Shown here in pieces: positions 1-8,650 of a stretch of DNA of 64,000 bases (positions are counted from its first letter, which is position 1; each line of letters begins with the position of its first letter). The notes under the pieces are model-generated. The model made no database searches and was not told the DNA's origin. It worked only from the letters and a program-made list of their open reading frames with translations. This stretch comes from Mariniphaga sp. (GTDB lineage Bacteria > Bacteroidota > Bacteroidia > Bacteroidales > Prolixibacteraceae). A program made the translations under genes and the position numbers. Location of the stretch: assembly GCA_019429205.1 (NCBI GenBank), contig JAHYIT010000005.1, positions 1-64,000 of the forward strand, in the 5' to 3' direction.

Positions 1-100
1 AAAAATCAAAGATGAAGAAATGAAATCCATCAATTTAGAAAAACATGATTTTCATGGAGAATGGAATTATACAATTAGACCAAAACTTATCCTGAAATGA
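1..100 (+). mobile_element. ISAzo13-family transposase, C-terminal end only
   Basis: The frame that starts at base 2 is open from the window edge to a TGA at 98-100 and encodes about 32 residues. It contains the string FHGEWNYTIRP, which from memory matches the conserved C-terminus of ISAzo13-type (Rhodopirellula-type) transposases. The rest of the element lies outside the window, so its activity cannot be judged. The stop overlaps the ATG of the next ORF (ATGA at 97-100), so the right end of the IS must lie inside or just before that ORF. The family call rests on a short motif only. Confidence 0.6.
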
Positions 101-333
101 TTAATTTATTTCGTTACAATTTCTTAGTGCTGAACGAGCACGTAGTTTTTTTATTTAATGGAGGAATAAAAACAACCGGCAATGCAAAAGATTGCCCGAA
201 TGTTGGGCCCCATATAAAACGGGCCAATAAAATTGCCGGCAAAATAGATAAACTGTTAAGAGAAAACGAAATAACCTGGAACTTTGACCATACGGATATT
301 AAATTTGATGAAAACCTTGAGTTTGAATTATGA
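97..333 (+). CDS. HigB/RelE-like toxin, C-terminal part, probably truncated by the IS
   Basis: This 78-residue product has two beta strands (FLVLNEHVVFLF) followed by GGIKTTGNAKDCPN and a helix with IKRANKIAGKI. That order resembles the C-terminal half of HigB/Gp49-type toxins, where a strand leads to a GF-x-KKT segment and an E-x-x-x-A helix. Known HigB proteins are about 90-115 residues and start with two helices that are missing here; the upstream bases instead encode the ISAzo13 transposase tail. The ATG at 97 may therefore be fortuitous and the toxin inactive. The gene overlaps the antitoxin gene by 4 nt (ATGA), as expected for a toxin-antitoxin pair. The toxin assignment is inferred from weak similarity plus strong context; an intact but unrecognised small protein is the alternative. 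Confidence 0.5.
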   Translation: MINLFRYNFLVLNEHVVFLFNGGIKTTGNAKDCPNVGPHIKRANKIAGKIDKLLRENEITWNFDHTDIKFDENLEFEL

Positions 334-749
334 ATAAAGATAAAAACAAAGTAGTAGAACGTTTACTGTCGAAAATTCAACCCGAAAACCGGATTTTTGT
401 TAAGAAAAATCTCGCCATTTCAACGCAGGTTGAAGCCTTGCGCAAAGATAAAGGCTGGTCGCAAAAAGAACTGGCTAAACAACTGGGCAAAACCGAAAGC
501 GAAGTCAGCCGTATGTTATCGGGGTTGCATAACCTAACCTTAAAAAGCCTTGCGAAACTGGAAGCGGTTTTGGGAAGTGAAATTGTGGTAACACCTTTGG
601 AGGCATGTAAAAAATACAAAAACACAGAGTATGTTACTTTAAAAGTATATGTTCCTGTAAAAATCCAGGAAGAAGAAGCCGTTCAGGTTGACTATGTGGA
701 GGAAAGCAACATTGAATATCAGAAAACCTATACAAGACAGGCAGTATGA
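330..749 (+). CDS. HigA-like antitoxin, XRE-family HTH protein
   Basis: A 139-residue protein with a Cro/CI-type helix-turn-helix at about residues 33-90: VEALRKDKGWSQKELAKQLG, then SEVSRMLSGLHNLTLKSLAKLEAVLG. HigA-type antitoxins repress their own operon and hold the toxin inactive. About 45 residues after the HTH form a polar, beta-rich tail (YVTLKVYVPVKIQEE onward). In toxin-antitoxin-chaperone (TAC) modules such a tail is the chaperone-addiction segment recognised by a SecB-like protein, and a SecB-like gene does follow here with a 4-nt overlap (ATGA at 746-749). The gene also overlaps the upstream toxin ORF by 4 nt, so all three should be translationally coupled. The HTH is clear; the role of the tail is inferred from the order of genes. 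Confidence 0.8.
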   Translation: MNKDKNKVVERLLSKIQPENRIFVKKNLAISTQVEALRKDKGWSQKELAKQLGKTESEVSRMLSGLHNLTLKSLAKLEAVLGSEIVVTPLEACKKYKNTEYVTLKVYVPVKIQEEEAVQVDYVEESNIEYQKTYTRQAV

Positions 750-1192
750 GCACTATTCATCCTGAAATGATTTCTATCTTATCTGTAAAGGTTTTCAAAT
801 CAAATTTTGAAACTACTGATGAGTACCTCAACAAACCGGAGAAACCTTCGGGAGTTGAAATTAAGTTGGGACAAAACACAGCATATAATTTAGAAGAAAA
901 AAATATCAGAATTCGTTTACTCGTCAATTTACAAGCCACGAAGAACAAAACTGAAAAACTTGGACTTACGGCAGATTTTAGCTTTGAATTTCATATTCAT
1001 GTGGAAAATCTTGAGCAGTTTATAATCGAAAAAAATGAAACTAAGCTAATCGACCGAAAGTTAGGTGGCGTAATTAGCGGAATAGTCTATTCCACTGCAC
1101 GTGGCATAATTTTGGAACGGACAAGTACAACCTTTTTCAATAGTGTGGTATTGCCGGTAATAGACCCAAATTTATTACTTGAAAACAAATAA
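746..1192 (+). CDS. SecB-like chaperone of a toxin-antitoxin-chaperone module
   Basis: At 148 residues it has the length of SecB. The visible pattern is also SecB-like: N-terminal strands, a middle strand FSFEFHIHVENLEQFI, then a C-terminal helix with SGIVYSTARGIILERTST and a closing VVLPVIDPNLLL. SecB proteins have ARE-x-I at the start of the last helix and end in a PPVNFD-like loop. In TAC systems the SecB paralogue protects the antitoxin from aggregation and proteolysis; in some it senses phage proteins. The gene order toxin-antitoxin-chaperone is the same as in mycobacterial higBA-secB. It starts in a 4-nt overlap with the antitoxin and ends 5 nt before the next gene, so it links the TA module to the downstream cassette. 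It is not likely to be the housekeeping SecB. Confidence 0.65.
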   Translation: MSTIHPEMISILSVKVFKSNFETTDEYLNKPEKPSGVEIKLGQNTAYNLEEKNIRIRLLVNLQATKNKTEKLGLTADFSFEFHIHVENLEQFIIEKNETKLIDRKLGGVISGIVYSTARGIILERTSTTFFNSVVLPVIDPNLLLENK

Positions 1193-1197
1193 AATAC

Positions 1198-1680
1198 TTG
1201 TTCCAGAAAGGATTTCAATATCAAACGTTGGGGAATACTGAACATTTAAAACAAACCAAAACAGCATTCTTTTGCAGCCGGAAAGTTCCTGCCGGAATTA
1301 TTCTGAAAAGTTACGACTGGGCCAAACAACAAAGAGAAGCAGGGAACTGTATTGTTTGCAGCAACCATTCTCCTATTGAAAAAGACGTTTTCGATATTTT
1401 CCTGAAAGGCAAACAACCGCTTATTCTGGCGCTTCCGCGTGGTTTGAAAAAACGCTGGGAGCCTGAAATTATGGAAGCCATTCAGTCCAACCGTTTGCTC
1501 ATCGTCGGTCCGTTTGACACAACTGTTACCCGCATTACCAGGGAAACTGCCCTCCAAAAGAACGAAACCATCATTGCACTTGCCGATGAAATTGTTGCAG
1601 GGTATGTTGAAAAGGGCGGACAGTTGGAGGAATTGCTGGAAAAACATGAGTATAAAACTTTAACAGAACAAAAAACCTAA
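1198..1680 (+). CDS. DprA/SLOG-like protein
   Basis: A 160-residue protein with a Rossmann-like pattern. FFCSRKVPAGIILKSYDWAKQQ is followed by CIVCSNHSPIEKDVFDIFLKG, QPLILALPRGLKKR, RLLIVGPF, and DTTVTRITRETALQKNETIIALADEIVAGYVEKGGQLEELL. The layout (R-x-x-P, S-x-x-x-x-x-E, then T-x-E-T-A-x-x-R/K-N, then G-G) matches the DprA/Smf branch of the SLOG superfamily, in a short form without the usual DprA extra domains. Related short proteins are common in Bacteroidota; some SLOG proteins bind nucleotides or signal in immunity. No ATG is available, so TTG at 1198 is the likely start, 5 nt after the SecB-like stop. The next gene follows after 4 nt, so it belongs to the same transcription unit. The fold call is good; the function is open. 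Confidence 0.6.
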   Translation: MFQKGFQYQTLGNTEHLKQTKTAFFCSRKVPAGIILKSYDWAKQQREAGNCIVCSNHSPIEKDVFDIFLKGKQPLILALPRGLKKRWEPEIMEAIQSNRLLIVGPFDTTVTRITRETALQKNETIIALADEIVAGYVEKGGQLEELLEKHEYKTLTEQKT

Positions 1681-1684
1681 TATT

Positions 1685-2920
1685 ATGAACATCAGAGACA
1701 TTCTCAAGTTTAATGCTCCTTATTATTCCATCAACAGAGAAGAAAGAAATCTGGCTGCCATTTTTTATCATGCACTTTTAATAAAGGATAATCTAAAGAT
1801 TTTTATAAAAGAATTAGGAATTGAATATCCTCTGGTAGAGGATGAAATGGGAATTTATTTTGAATACTCATTTTTAAGAGACTTATGGTTTTCAATCGAT
1901 AAATCGAATAATCTTATTAAACGAGATATAATTCTCAACTTGCTAAAACCTGAAAACACAATTTATTTACAAAATTGCTCCATAGAGAAATTTAACACCT
2001 ATTTTGGAGCGGTTCCGACAGCTTCACGAGATTATATTCAAAGTCCGGGAAACTGGAGTATTGACAGGTATAATTCACATATTTCGGATAAAAATGAATT
2101 TTTAAAAATTTGTAAATTCAAGTGGTGCTTCAATGCAAAACCTGATATTGTTATTCATACTTCAAATAATCATGCAATTTGTATTGAAGGAAAATACGAA
2201 AGTGGTGAAGGAGAATATCCCTCTAAGAAATCTGAAAAAATGATATTTAAAAACAGGGGACTAACTTTTGTGAAACAAACTGAAATCCAGGGCAAAATAA
2301 TGGATCTCCTTGGAATAAAATCTTCTTTTGTATTTCTTGTTCAGAAAAATATGGTTTCAACTTCACACAAAACTTTATATTGGGAAGAAGCTTTTAATTT
2401 CCTCGATCTGAATGAATCTCCTCGTTTCATTCAAAATTGGATAAAAAGTATAAAAAGACCTTATGTAAACAAAGTAATCCCAAATCCTTCGCCGAAAAGA
2501 ACAGTTAAACCAAAATATTTCGCTAATAAGATTGCACCAAAATACAGTCAGAACCTTTTAAAACTCAAAAACTCCTTCCCTGCTGGCTATAATTTCCTAA
2601 AGTACCCTGAGGTAAATAATACATGCATGTGGCTAAGCACATCAGTAAATGCACATTTATATTATTCTGAATATTTTTTGGCTTACATAAAAATTGAAGG
2701 GAATACCCTTGTATTAAGTCCAGGGTTTAATAACATTATTACTGAATATACAAGAGATGGTTCAGGCAAGCTTTTTAATGGACAAATACAGGCGCTTATA
2801 AAGTTATGTCACGGAATTGAAGAAGATTGGGCCTCACAAAGAGGTGAATTAATTATTTTAAAAGCAACGACACCGGATAAATTTTTTAAAAAATTGATTT
2901 CGTATATTGAAGGAATTTAA
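1685..2920 (+). CDS. PD-(D/E)XK nuclease-like protein of the putative defence cassette
   Basis: A 411-residue protein I do not recognise as a named family. Its centre contains KPDIVIH followed about 12 residues later by CIEGKYESG, which fits the PD-(D/E)XK nuclease core (D154, E168, K170), with hydrophobic strands around both halves. This suggests a restriction-endonuclease-like DNA cleavage domain. The C-terminal 130 residues, after KRPYVNKVIPNPSPKR, look like a separate domain. The gene starts 4 nt after the DprA/SLOG-like gene and is followed by an SNF2-type helicase and an Hsp70-like ATPase, a setting where nucleases are expected. The region is AT-rich compared with the later genes. The nuclease motif is seen directly; its activity and target are inference. 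Confidence 0.55.
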   Translation: MNIRDILKFNAPYYSINREERNLAAIFYHALLIKDNLKIFIKELGIEYPLVEDEMGIYFEYSFLRDLWFSIDKSNNLIKRDIILNLLKPENTIYLQNCSIEKFNTYFGAVPTASRDYIQSPGNWSIDRYNSHISDKNEFLKICKFKWCFNAKPDIVIHTSNNHAICIEGKYESGEGEYPSKKSEKMIFKNRGLTFVKQTEIQGKIMDLLGIKSSFVFLVQKNMVSTSHKTLYWEEAFNFLDLNESPRFIQNWIKSIKRPYVNKVIPNPSPKRTVKPKYFANKIAPKYSQNLLKLKNSFPAGYNFLKYPEVNNTCMWLSTSVNAHLYYSEYFLAYIKIEGNTLVLSPGFNNIITEYTRDGSGKLFNGQIQALIKLCHGIEEDWASQRGELIILKATTPDKFFKKLISYIEGI

Positions 2921-3000
2921 ATGGTAAATAAAATTTTAAAACAACGTTGTATTAGTTGTTATTGAATTACCGATTACACTTATTGCAAAAAACCAACATC

Positions 3001-6000
3001 ATGTCCAAATTTAAAATCAACGACCTTGTAATTCGCAATGGTCGCCCTGAACGAAGGGGAATAATAAAAAAAATACTTTCCCAGGACGGAGGAATGTATT
3101 TCTATGATGTAATATTTTTTGATGGACAAACAGGAAGTTATGCAGAAATAGAACTTTGCCTGGCTGATATTCCAAATGACCCATGGCAGTTATTTGCGAA
3201 TAACCAACATCGCGGACACGAGGAGTTTGGTTTGGTAACTACGTTCCATAAAGTGCGGAATACCACCAACAATACTTTATCTACTCTTCGGGCCTCACGA
3301 ACAGATTTTAAGCCTTATCAATACAAGCCCCTGATAAAGTTTTTAAACTCAGTGAACCGGAGAATACTGGTAGCCGATGAGGTGGGGCTGGGAAAAACAA
3401 TTGAAGCCGGGCACATAATGCTTGAAATGGCCGGCAGGGGTGAGTTTAAAAATTCACTAATTGTCTGCCCGAAATCGTTAAAAGATAAGTGGCAAACAGA
3501 AATGCGGGAAAAATTCAATTTTGAGTTTAAAATTATTGAATCAAGAAAAGAATTACTTTCTGATTTTTCGCATTGTAAAGCAACAGGAGAACCGTTAAAG
3601 TGTATTGTGACTTATGATGCTGTTCGGACTAAAACGAAGGATAGAAGAGATTTAGCCCAGGAATTAAATCCGGTTTTATTGGCATTGGAAAATTCCAGAC
3701 AATTTTTTGATTTAATTGTATGCGACGAGGCACATTATGTTAGAAATCCAAATTTAAGGCATCGTGGGCTTGAAAAAGTGATTGAAGCAGCTAAAGCTTG
3801 TGTATTCTTAACGGCTACCCCATTGATGACAGGAATCCAAAACCTGTATTATATACTAAGGCTTCTCGACGGTGAAGCTTTTTACAGAGAAGAACAATTT
3901 CAGAATGCCATTAATTTGAACAAACCCTTTATCCGTGCATTAAACAGATTAAATAATCGCGAACCGCTGGGTTCAATTTTAACAGAATTAACCGAAACTG
4001 AAGTTCCACAAACGCTTACTATTGGGGAAGATTATAACATTCAAAATATTTATAAAGTAGGTGAATATTTTAAAGATGATCCTCTTTTTAATAGAGTTAT
4101 AACAAATTTAAGAACCGGCAATGCAGGCCCGTCACTTCTTTCCTCCATTCAAAAAGATTTGACTGATCTAAACTCACTGAATCATATTTACACAAGAACC
4201 AGAAAGCGGGAAGTTTTCACTGATGGCAAAATTGCTTTCAGGTCACCCAAAAGTATTCTTGTCGATTTGTCTCAGGAAGAAATGGATGCCTATATGGATG
4301 TTATTGAAGAATACGCTGAAGAACCGTTAGCTCTTGTTCAAAAGAAGAGATTAATCACAAGCTCCATACCATCTTATTTCGGAAATGAAAAAGAACTTTC
4401 TAACGGAATTGTAAACTGGAACCATAGAGATTCAAAATATGACCACTTCAAAATAATTATAAATGAAGTTGTTGTAAAAAACAATAGAAAACTAATTGTC
4501 TTTGCTACATTCCGAAAAACACTGTTGTATCTGAAATCAAGGCTCGAAAAGGAAAATATCAAATGTGTTTTAATGTATGGAGATACAAAAAAAAGGCAAG
4601 ACGTAATAGACCAATTCAGGGAGAATCCGGAAATAAAGGTATTTCTTTCATCACAAGTTGGTACCGAGGGTGTTGATTTGCAATTTTGCAACGCCATAGT
4701 AAATTACGACTTGCCCTGGAATCCTATGATTGTTGAACAAAGGATTGGTAGAATTGACAGGATAGGGCAAAAAGATGAAATAATACATATTTATACTTTG
4801 GTACTCCGGGATACCATTGAACAGCAAATTCATTCCAGACTATTGGAACGGATTCATGTATTTAAAGAATCAGTTGGAGACCTTGAAAGTATTTTATCCG
4901 AAGATGGTTCTCCTTTTCAAAAATCATTTGATGCATTGGAAAAAGAGCTTTACGGAAACAAACTAACGCCAAGACAAATACAAAAAAAGATTGATGACAT
5001 TGCTGTTGCCATTGAAAATCAAAAGAGAGATTTGGATGATATAAAAAAAGAATTGACCGATTCAATGGTAAATGATATCTATTTTGAAAATGCGATCAAT
5101 AATATCATTAATAATCAGCAGTACATTACAGATAGGGAAATTATTTTCTTTGTGAGATGGATAATACGCGAACACTTACAATCGATTCTTTTTCATAAAA
5201 AATCTGATTTTTTATATGAATTGGAATTACCTGTAAATAATAAATCAATCATCCAGAAATTTATTGCCGATAACATTGACCTTGAAGCAAATAAAGAAAT
5301 AAAAGCCAATTATTTTCGATTCATTAACAGGCACAGAGATAGTTTGATGCTTAAAGTAACTTTTAATCAGGAGTACGCTAAAGAAAATCCAAACTCTGAA
5401 TATATTAATGCCTATCACCCGATAGTTTTGGCAATAACGAATTTCATTGAAAAGAAAAACTATCATGTGAATCAAATATTCCAATATTCTATCTCAAAAA
5501 CCTTTCTTAGCGACTTCAACTTTTTCATTCCTCCCGGTGATTATATGATGTGTGTTTATAAAATTAGTGTTGAGCAGGAAAATAACATGCAAAAAAGGAG
5601 CAACGAGTATCTGCATCCGATTGGTTTGGACGCAAATATTGAGGAAAACATCAGGTTTCTTAGCAACGAAGAATCTTTATTTTTGCATGGAAAATTGCAA
5701 CAATATGCTGAGGAAATCAAAGAACCGCTGGTCTTCGACACCGAAACAGTTGAGTTTATTAGACCTAAATTTCAAAAAGAATTAAATAAAATCAAAAAAA
5801 GATACCAATCTGAAGAACAAATCAGGTTGGAATCGTATAAACAACGGTCTTTAAAACAGTTGGATGAATATTATTCTAATCTGATTGAACGATACAAAAA
5901 GCAAATTGAATTAAGAGACATGGATGATAAAGTGATGCCAATGTTCAAACAAAGATTAGAGGATGCAATAGATAAATATGAAGAGAAAAGAAGTAATATC

Positions 6001-6063
6001 CTGCAAACAAAAACCTTAATCGATAATGCATTAATATCAATATCATATATACAAATCTATTAA
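3001..6063 (+). CDS. SNF2/RapA-type helicase-like ATPase
   Basis: A 1020-residue superfamily 2 ATPase. The N-terminal 45 residues (INDLVIRNGRPERRGIIKKI...) look like the SH3/Tudor-like fold seen in RapA. The Walker A segment ADEVGLGKTIEAG lies near residue 125-137, the DEAH box CDEAHY near 241-246, motif III as FLTATP, and motif VI as QRIGRIDRIGQ near 580-590. These show a dsDNA translocase of the SNF2 type with both RecA-like lobes. The C-terminal 430 residues are lysine-rich with coiled-coil stretches and no motif I know. I chose ATG 3001 rather than an in-frame TTG at 2956 because the recognisable fold begins at residue 5. Such translocases recur in DISARM, BREX and other defence islands. 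Here it sits between a nuclease-like and an Hsp70-like gene. Confidence 0.85.
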   Translation: MSKFKINDLVIRNGRPERRGIIKKILSQDGGMYFYDVIFFDGQTGSYAEIELCLADIPNDPWQLFANNQHRGHEEFGLVTTFHKVRNTTNNTLSTLRASRTDFKPYQYKPLIKFLNSVNRRILVADEVGLGKTIEAGHIMLEMAGRGEFKNSLIVCPKSLKDKWQTEMREKFNFEFKIIESRKELLSDFSHCKATGEPLKCIVTYDAVRTKTKDRRDLAQELNPVLLALENSRQFFDLIVCDEAHYVRNPNLRHRGLEKVIEAAKACVFLTATPLMTGIQNLYYILRLLDGEAFYREEQFQNAINLNKPFIRALNRLNNREPLGSILTELTETEVPQTLTIGEDYNIQNIYKVGEYFKDDPLFNRVITNLRTGNAGPSLLSSIQKDLTDLNSLNHIYTRTRKREVFTDGKIAFRSPKSILVDLSQEEMDAYMDVIEEYAEEPLALVQKKRLITSSIPSYFGNEKELSNGIVNWNHRDSKYDHFKIIINEVVVKNNRKLIVFATFRKTLLYLKSRLEKENIKCVLMYGDTKKRQDVIDQFRENPEIKVFLSSQVGTEGVDLQFCNAIVNYDLPWNPMIVEQRIGRIDRIGQKDEIIHIYTLVLRDTIEQQIHSRLLERIHVFKESVGDLESILSEDGSPFQKSFDALEKELYGNKLTPRQIQKKIDDIAVAIENQKRDLDDIKKELTDSMVNDIYFENAINNIINNQQYITDREIIFFVRWIIREHLQSILFHKKSDFLYELELPVNNKSIIQKFIADNIDLEANKEIKANYFRFINRHRDSLMLKVTFNQEYAKENPNSEYINAYHPIVLAITNFIEKKNYHVNQIFQYSISKTFLSDFNFFIPPGDYMMCVYKISVEQENNMQKRSNEYLHPIGLDANIEENIRFLSNEESLFLHGKLQQYAEEIKEPLVFDTETVEFIRPKFQKELNKIKKRYQSEEQIRLESYKQRSLKQLDEYYSNLIERYKKQIELRDMDDKVMPMFKQRLEDAIDKYEEKRSNILQTKTLIDNALISISYIQIY

Positions 6064-6073
6064 CAAATTAATC

Positions 6074-7552
6074 ATGGCAAATTATGTAGTAGGTCTGGAT
6101 TTTGGAACATACCAAACAAAAGTTTGCATAAATCATTTGGATTCAAATCCTCAGCAATATGAATTTTTTAAGTTCAAAGCTGATGAGGATGAAGGCTTCT
6201 TTTTCCTTTCAAAAGTTTTTTATTTAAAGGATCACACCTTCCGGTATGGATATTACAATGGGGAGGATGTGCTCAATGAATTTAACTACTTTAAAATTGC
6301 ATCCGCTGAAGACGAAAGATTTAAACTGGTAAGTAAAATAAAGAAGCCTGTTTATAATTATGGTGGAAGTTTTGGGGAATTTTCACCTGAGTTTTTATCA
6401 GTTATTTTTATTACAAATATTCTATTGACTGTAAAACAACACTTTAACTCATCTGCCAATTCTGTATCCTCTCCTCGTAAAGGACTTTTTAGCCGGTTAA
6501 GAAGAATAAAGGAAGTATCAAATACTTTTTCTGTCAGGCTGGGGATCCCTACAGAGTACTCTAAAAAGGTGAATCTTCTCAGACGAAAGAAATTTGAAAC
6601 TATTTTGCTGATCTCAGAGATATTACAGAAAAAAAACGAATATTCGTTGACAACCTTCCAGTCATTAACAAAAACGGAACTTTTTGAAAACATTTCTTCC
6701 ATTTTAAATGAATTAAATCTGCCTGATACAGACTTGGAAAAATTGATGAACGAGGATTACAGAATCTCAGTTTATCCGGAAAGTGCGGCTGGTTTGCTCT
6801 ATTTCGCAAAATCGGGAAAGTTGGATACAGGAATTTATGCAGCTATTGACATTGGAGGAGGTACTTCAGATATATCCTTTTTTAATGTTCAACATGATAA
6901 AAAAATTATGTATCTGGCCTCCGAATCTTTTTTAACTGCCTGCAATAATATTTATATCGATTACATTGGTAGATCTGATGTGACTTTGCAGCAAATAAGT
7001 GCAGCAGAGAAAAAAATAATTGAATTGATTAGCAAAAAGGAATGGGATGATGATAAAAAATATAGAAACTCTATAAAGAAAGTAAAACTATTGATTGAAG
7101 GAAGGTTAAAATATCTTTTCAATAATTCAGTATTCAGCCAACTTGGATATATTAATCCAAGTAATATTCGCTATGCATGTCACGGAAAACCATGCTTGGT
7201 TTATGGTGGAGGCATCTCTCATCCCTGGATTAGTAATTGGGGAGGGCTTATGATTTATGATGGAGGTATTGCGGCATCATTATGCAACGACAATTATACT
7301 TATATGGATACCAGAAATGTAAATGCTTATATTCCAGACCAGTCACAAATAAAAAGCAAAAACTGGGAAAAATATTTCTCTTTAATGATTGTAGCATTTG
7401 GTTTGTCGTATCTTCATCATAAAGACCATAATTACTGGGAAGATCATGATTATAAGAGTATTCAACTAAAGGATATTCTTGAGGAGGTCCCGCATCCCAG
7501 AAACGAAGGGATGTATATTTATAATGTACTGGAAAGAAGATGGAATACCTAA
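6074..7552 (+). CDS. Hsp70/actin-fold ATPase-like protein
   Basis: A 492-residue protein with the ATPase signatures of the Hsp70/actin superfamily: phosphate-1 GLDFGTYQTKV at residues 7-17, connect-1 YPESAAGLLYF near 235, phosphate-2 AAIDIGGGTSDISFF near 256-270, and an adenosine motif LVYGGGISHPW near 376. It lacks the peptide-binding domain of DnaK, so it is not a housekeeping chaperone. It starts 10 nt after the helicase stop and closes the operon. Orphan Hsp70-like ATPases are reported from predicted defence loci, often next to SNF2 helicases; what they do there is not known to me. It could act as a sensor or an assembly switch. The fold is clear; the role is inferred from neighbours. Confidence 0.7.
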   Translation: MANYVVGLDFGTYQTKVCINHLDSNPQQYEFFKFKADEDEGFFFLSKVFYLKDHTFRYGYYNGEDVLNEFNYFKIASAEDERFKLVSKIKKPVYNYGGSFGEFSPEFLSVIFITNILLTVKQHFNSSANSVSSPRKGLFSRLRRIKEVSNTFSVRLGIPTEYSKKVNLLRRKKFETILLISEILQKKNEYSLTTFQSLTKTELFENISSILNELNLPDTDLEKLMNEDYRISVYPESAAGLLYFAKSGKLDTGIYAAIDIGGGTSDISFFNVQHDKKIMYLASESFLTACNNIYIDYIGRSDVTLQQISAAEKKIIELISKKEWDDDKKYRNSIKKVKLLIEGRLKYLFNNSVFSQLGYINPSNIRYACHGKPCLVYGGGISHPWISNWGGLMIYDGGIAASLCNDNYTYMDTRNVNAYIPDQSQIKSKNWEKYFSLMIVAFGLSYLHHKDHNYWEDHDYKSIQLKDILEEVPHPRNEGMYIYNVLERRWNT

Positions 7553-7577
7553 AATTTCGGCTATAAAATAATCACAA

Positions 7578-8495
7578 CTAATACTTCACTCCCGTCAACT
7601 CCTTCGAAACCTCCCACAACATCTTCGCATCTTCCACATCATGTGAGAGGCCGTTGGACTGCACTTTTACCGGATAACCTTTCAGTTCCATAAAACCGCT
7701 GGGTCCATAGTATTCGCCGCCTTTAACATGCGGGTCAACCGAAGCCCTGATTTGCGGCAGTGCCCCCATTTCTGCATCCTGCGTCATAATTTTGAATACC
7801 GGGTAAAGGATTTTGAAAAGCAATTTATCTTCCAGGTGGCGGGACAGATTGGTTTGTGAAACACCGGGATGCGCAGCCACGGCAATACTTTCGATTTTAT
7901 TCGATTCGAAAAAACGCTGCAACTCGTAGGTAAACAACAGGTTGGCCAGCTTTGAACGACCGTAGGATTTCATGGGCGAATAGCCTTTACCGTTCTCAAA
8001 CAAAAAATTGTCAAAATCCATCTTTCCCTGCTTGTGCGCCATACTGCTCACATTTACCACCCGCGAACCGGAGGTTTTTTCAATAACAGGCAGCAACAGT
8101 CCGGTGAGGGCAAAATGCCCCAGATGATTGGTTCCTATTTGACCTTCGAAACCGTCTTTTGTTTTAAAGTATGGTGTGGTCATAATTCCGGCGTTGTTGA
8201 GCAAAACATCCAGTTGCGAATGTTTCTGCTGAAAGTTTTTTGCAAACCGGCGCACCGACTCCAAATCAGCTAAATCGAGTTCAGCCACTATAATGTTTCC
8301 TTTCGGCACTTCACTCAGAATTTCGGTTTTAGCCTTTTCCCCGTTTTCTTTGGATCGGCTGGCCAAAACTACTTCTGCTCCTTTTTCGGCAAACGCTTTC
8401 ACCGACCAATATCCCAGGCCGCTGTTTCCTCCGGTGACTATAATAACTTTTCCTTTTAAATCCGGGATATTGTTTGTTGTCCAGTTTTCTTTCAT
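7578..8495 (-). CDS. Short-chain dehydrogenase/reductase (SDR)
   Basis: A 305-residue SDR of the retinol dehydrogenase/protochlorophyllide reductase-like type. It has the NAD(P)-binding motif VTGGNSGLG near the N-terminus, the LNNAGIM strand, the catalytic serine in VNVSSMAH and the YGRSKLAN motif that carries the catalytic Tyr and Lys. The substrate cannot be told from sequence. ATG 8495 is preferred over an upstream TTG at 8519 because the upstream residues add nothing to the fold. It is convergent with the Hsp70-like gene (25 nt apart) and stands alone on its strand, with 155 nt to the next gene. Base composition is richer in GC than the cassette to its left, so the island boundary falls near 7560. 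Confidence 0.9.
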   Translation of the reverse strand: MKENWTTNNIPDLKGKVIIVTGGNSGLGYWSVKAFAEKGAEVVLASRSKENGEKAKTEILSEVPKGNIIVAELDLADLESVRRFAKNFQQKHSQLDVLLNNAGIMTTPYFKTKDGFEGQIGTNHLGHFALTGLLLPVIEKTSGSRVVNVSSMAHKQGKMDFDNFLFENGKGYSPMKSYGRSKLANLLFTYELQRFFESNKIESIAVAAHPGVSQTNLSRHLEDKLLFKILYPVFKIMTQDAEMGALPQIRASVDPHVKGGEYYGPSGFMELKGYPVKVQSNGLSHDVEDAKMLWEVSKELTGVKY

Positions 8496-8650
8496 TGCTT
8501 TTTGTTGTCTAATTTTCAAATCATAAAAGAAAACAAAACTATTTGGAATTAGTTCAGGAAAAACGCATTACTGTAAGTTCTATGCCGATGGACTATCCAA
8601 TAACCGGTGGCAATTTGTAAATGATTTCCTGTACTTCACAAAATCATTTT

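Noticed and set aside
6074-7552. Housekeeping DnaK
   Set aside because: Only the ATPase core motifs are present; at 492 residues it has no substrate-binding domain and no dnaJ or grpE lies nearby.
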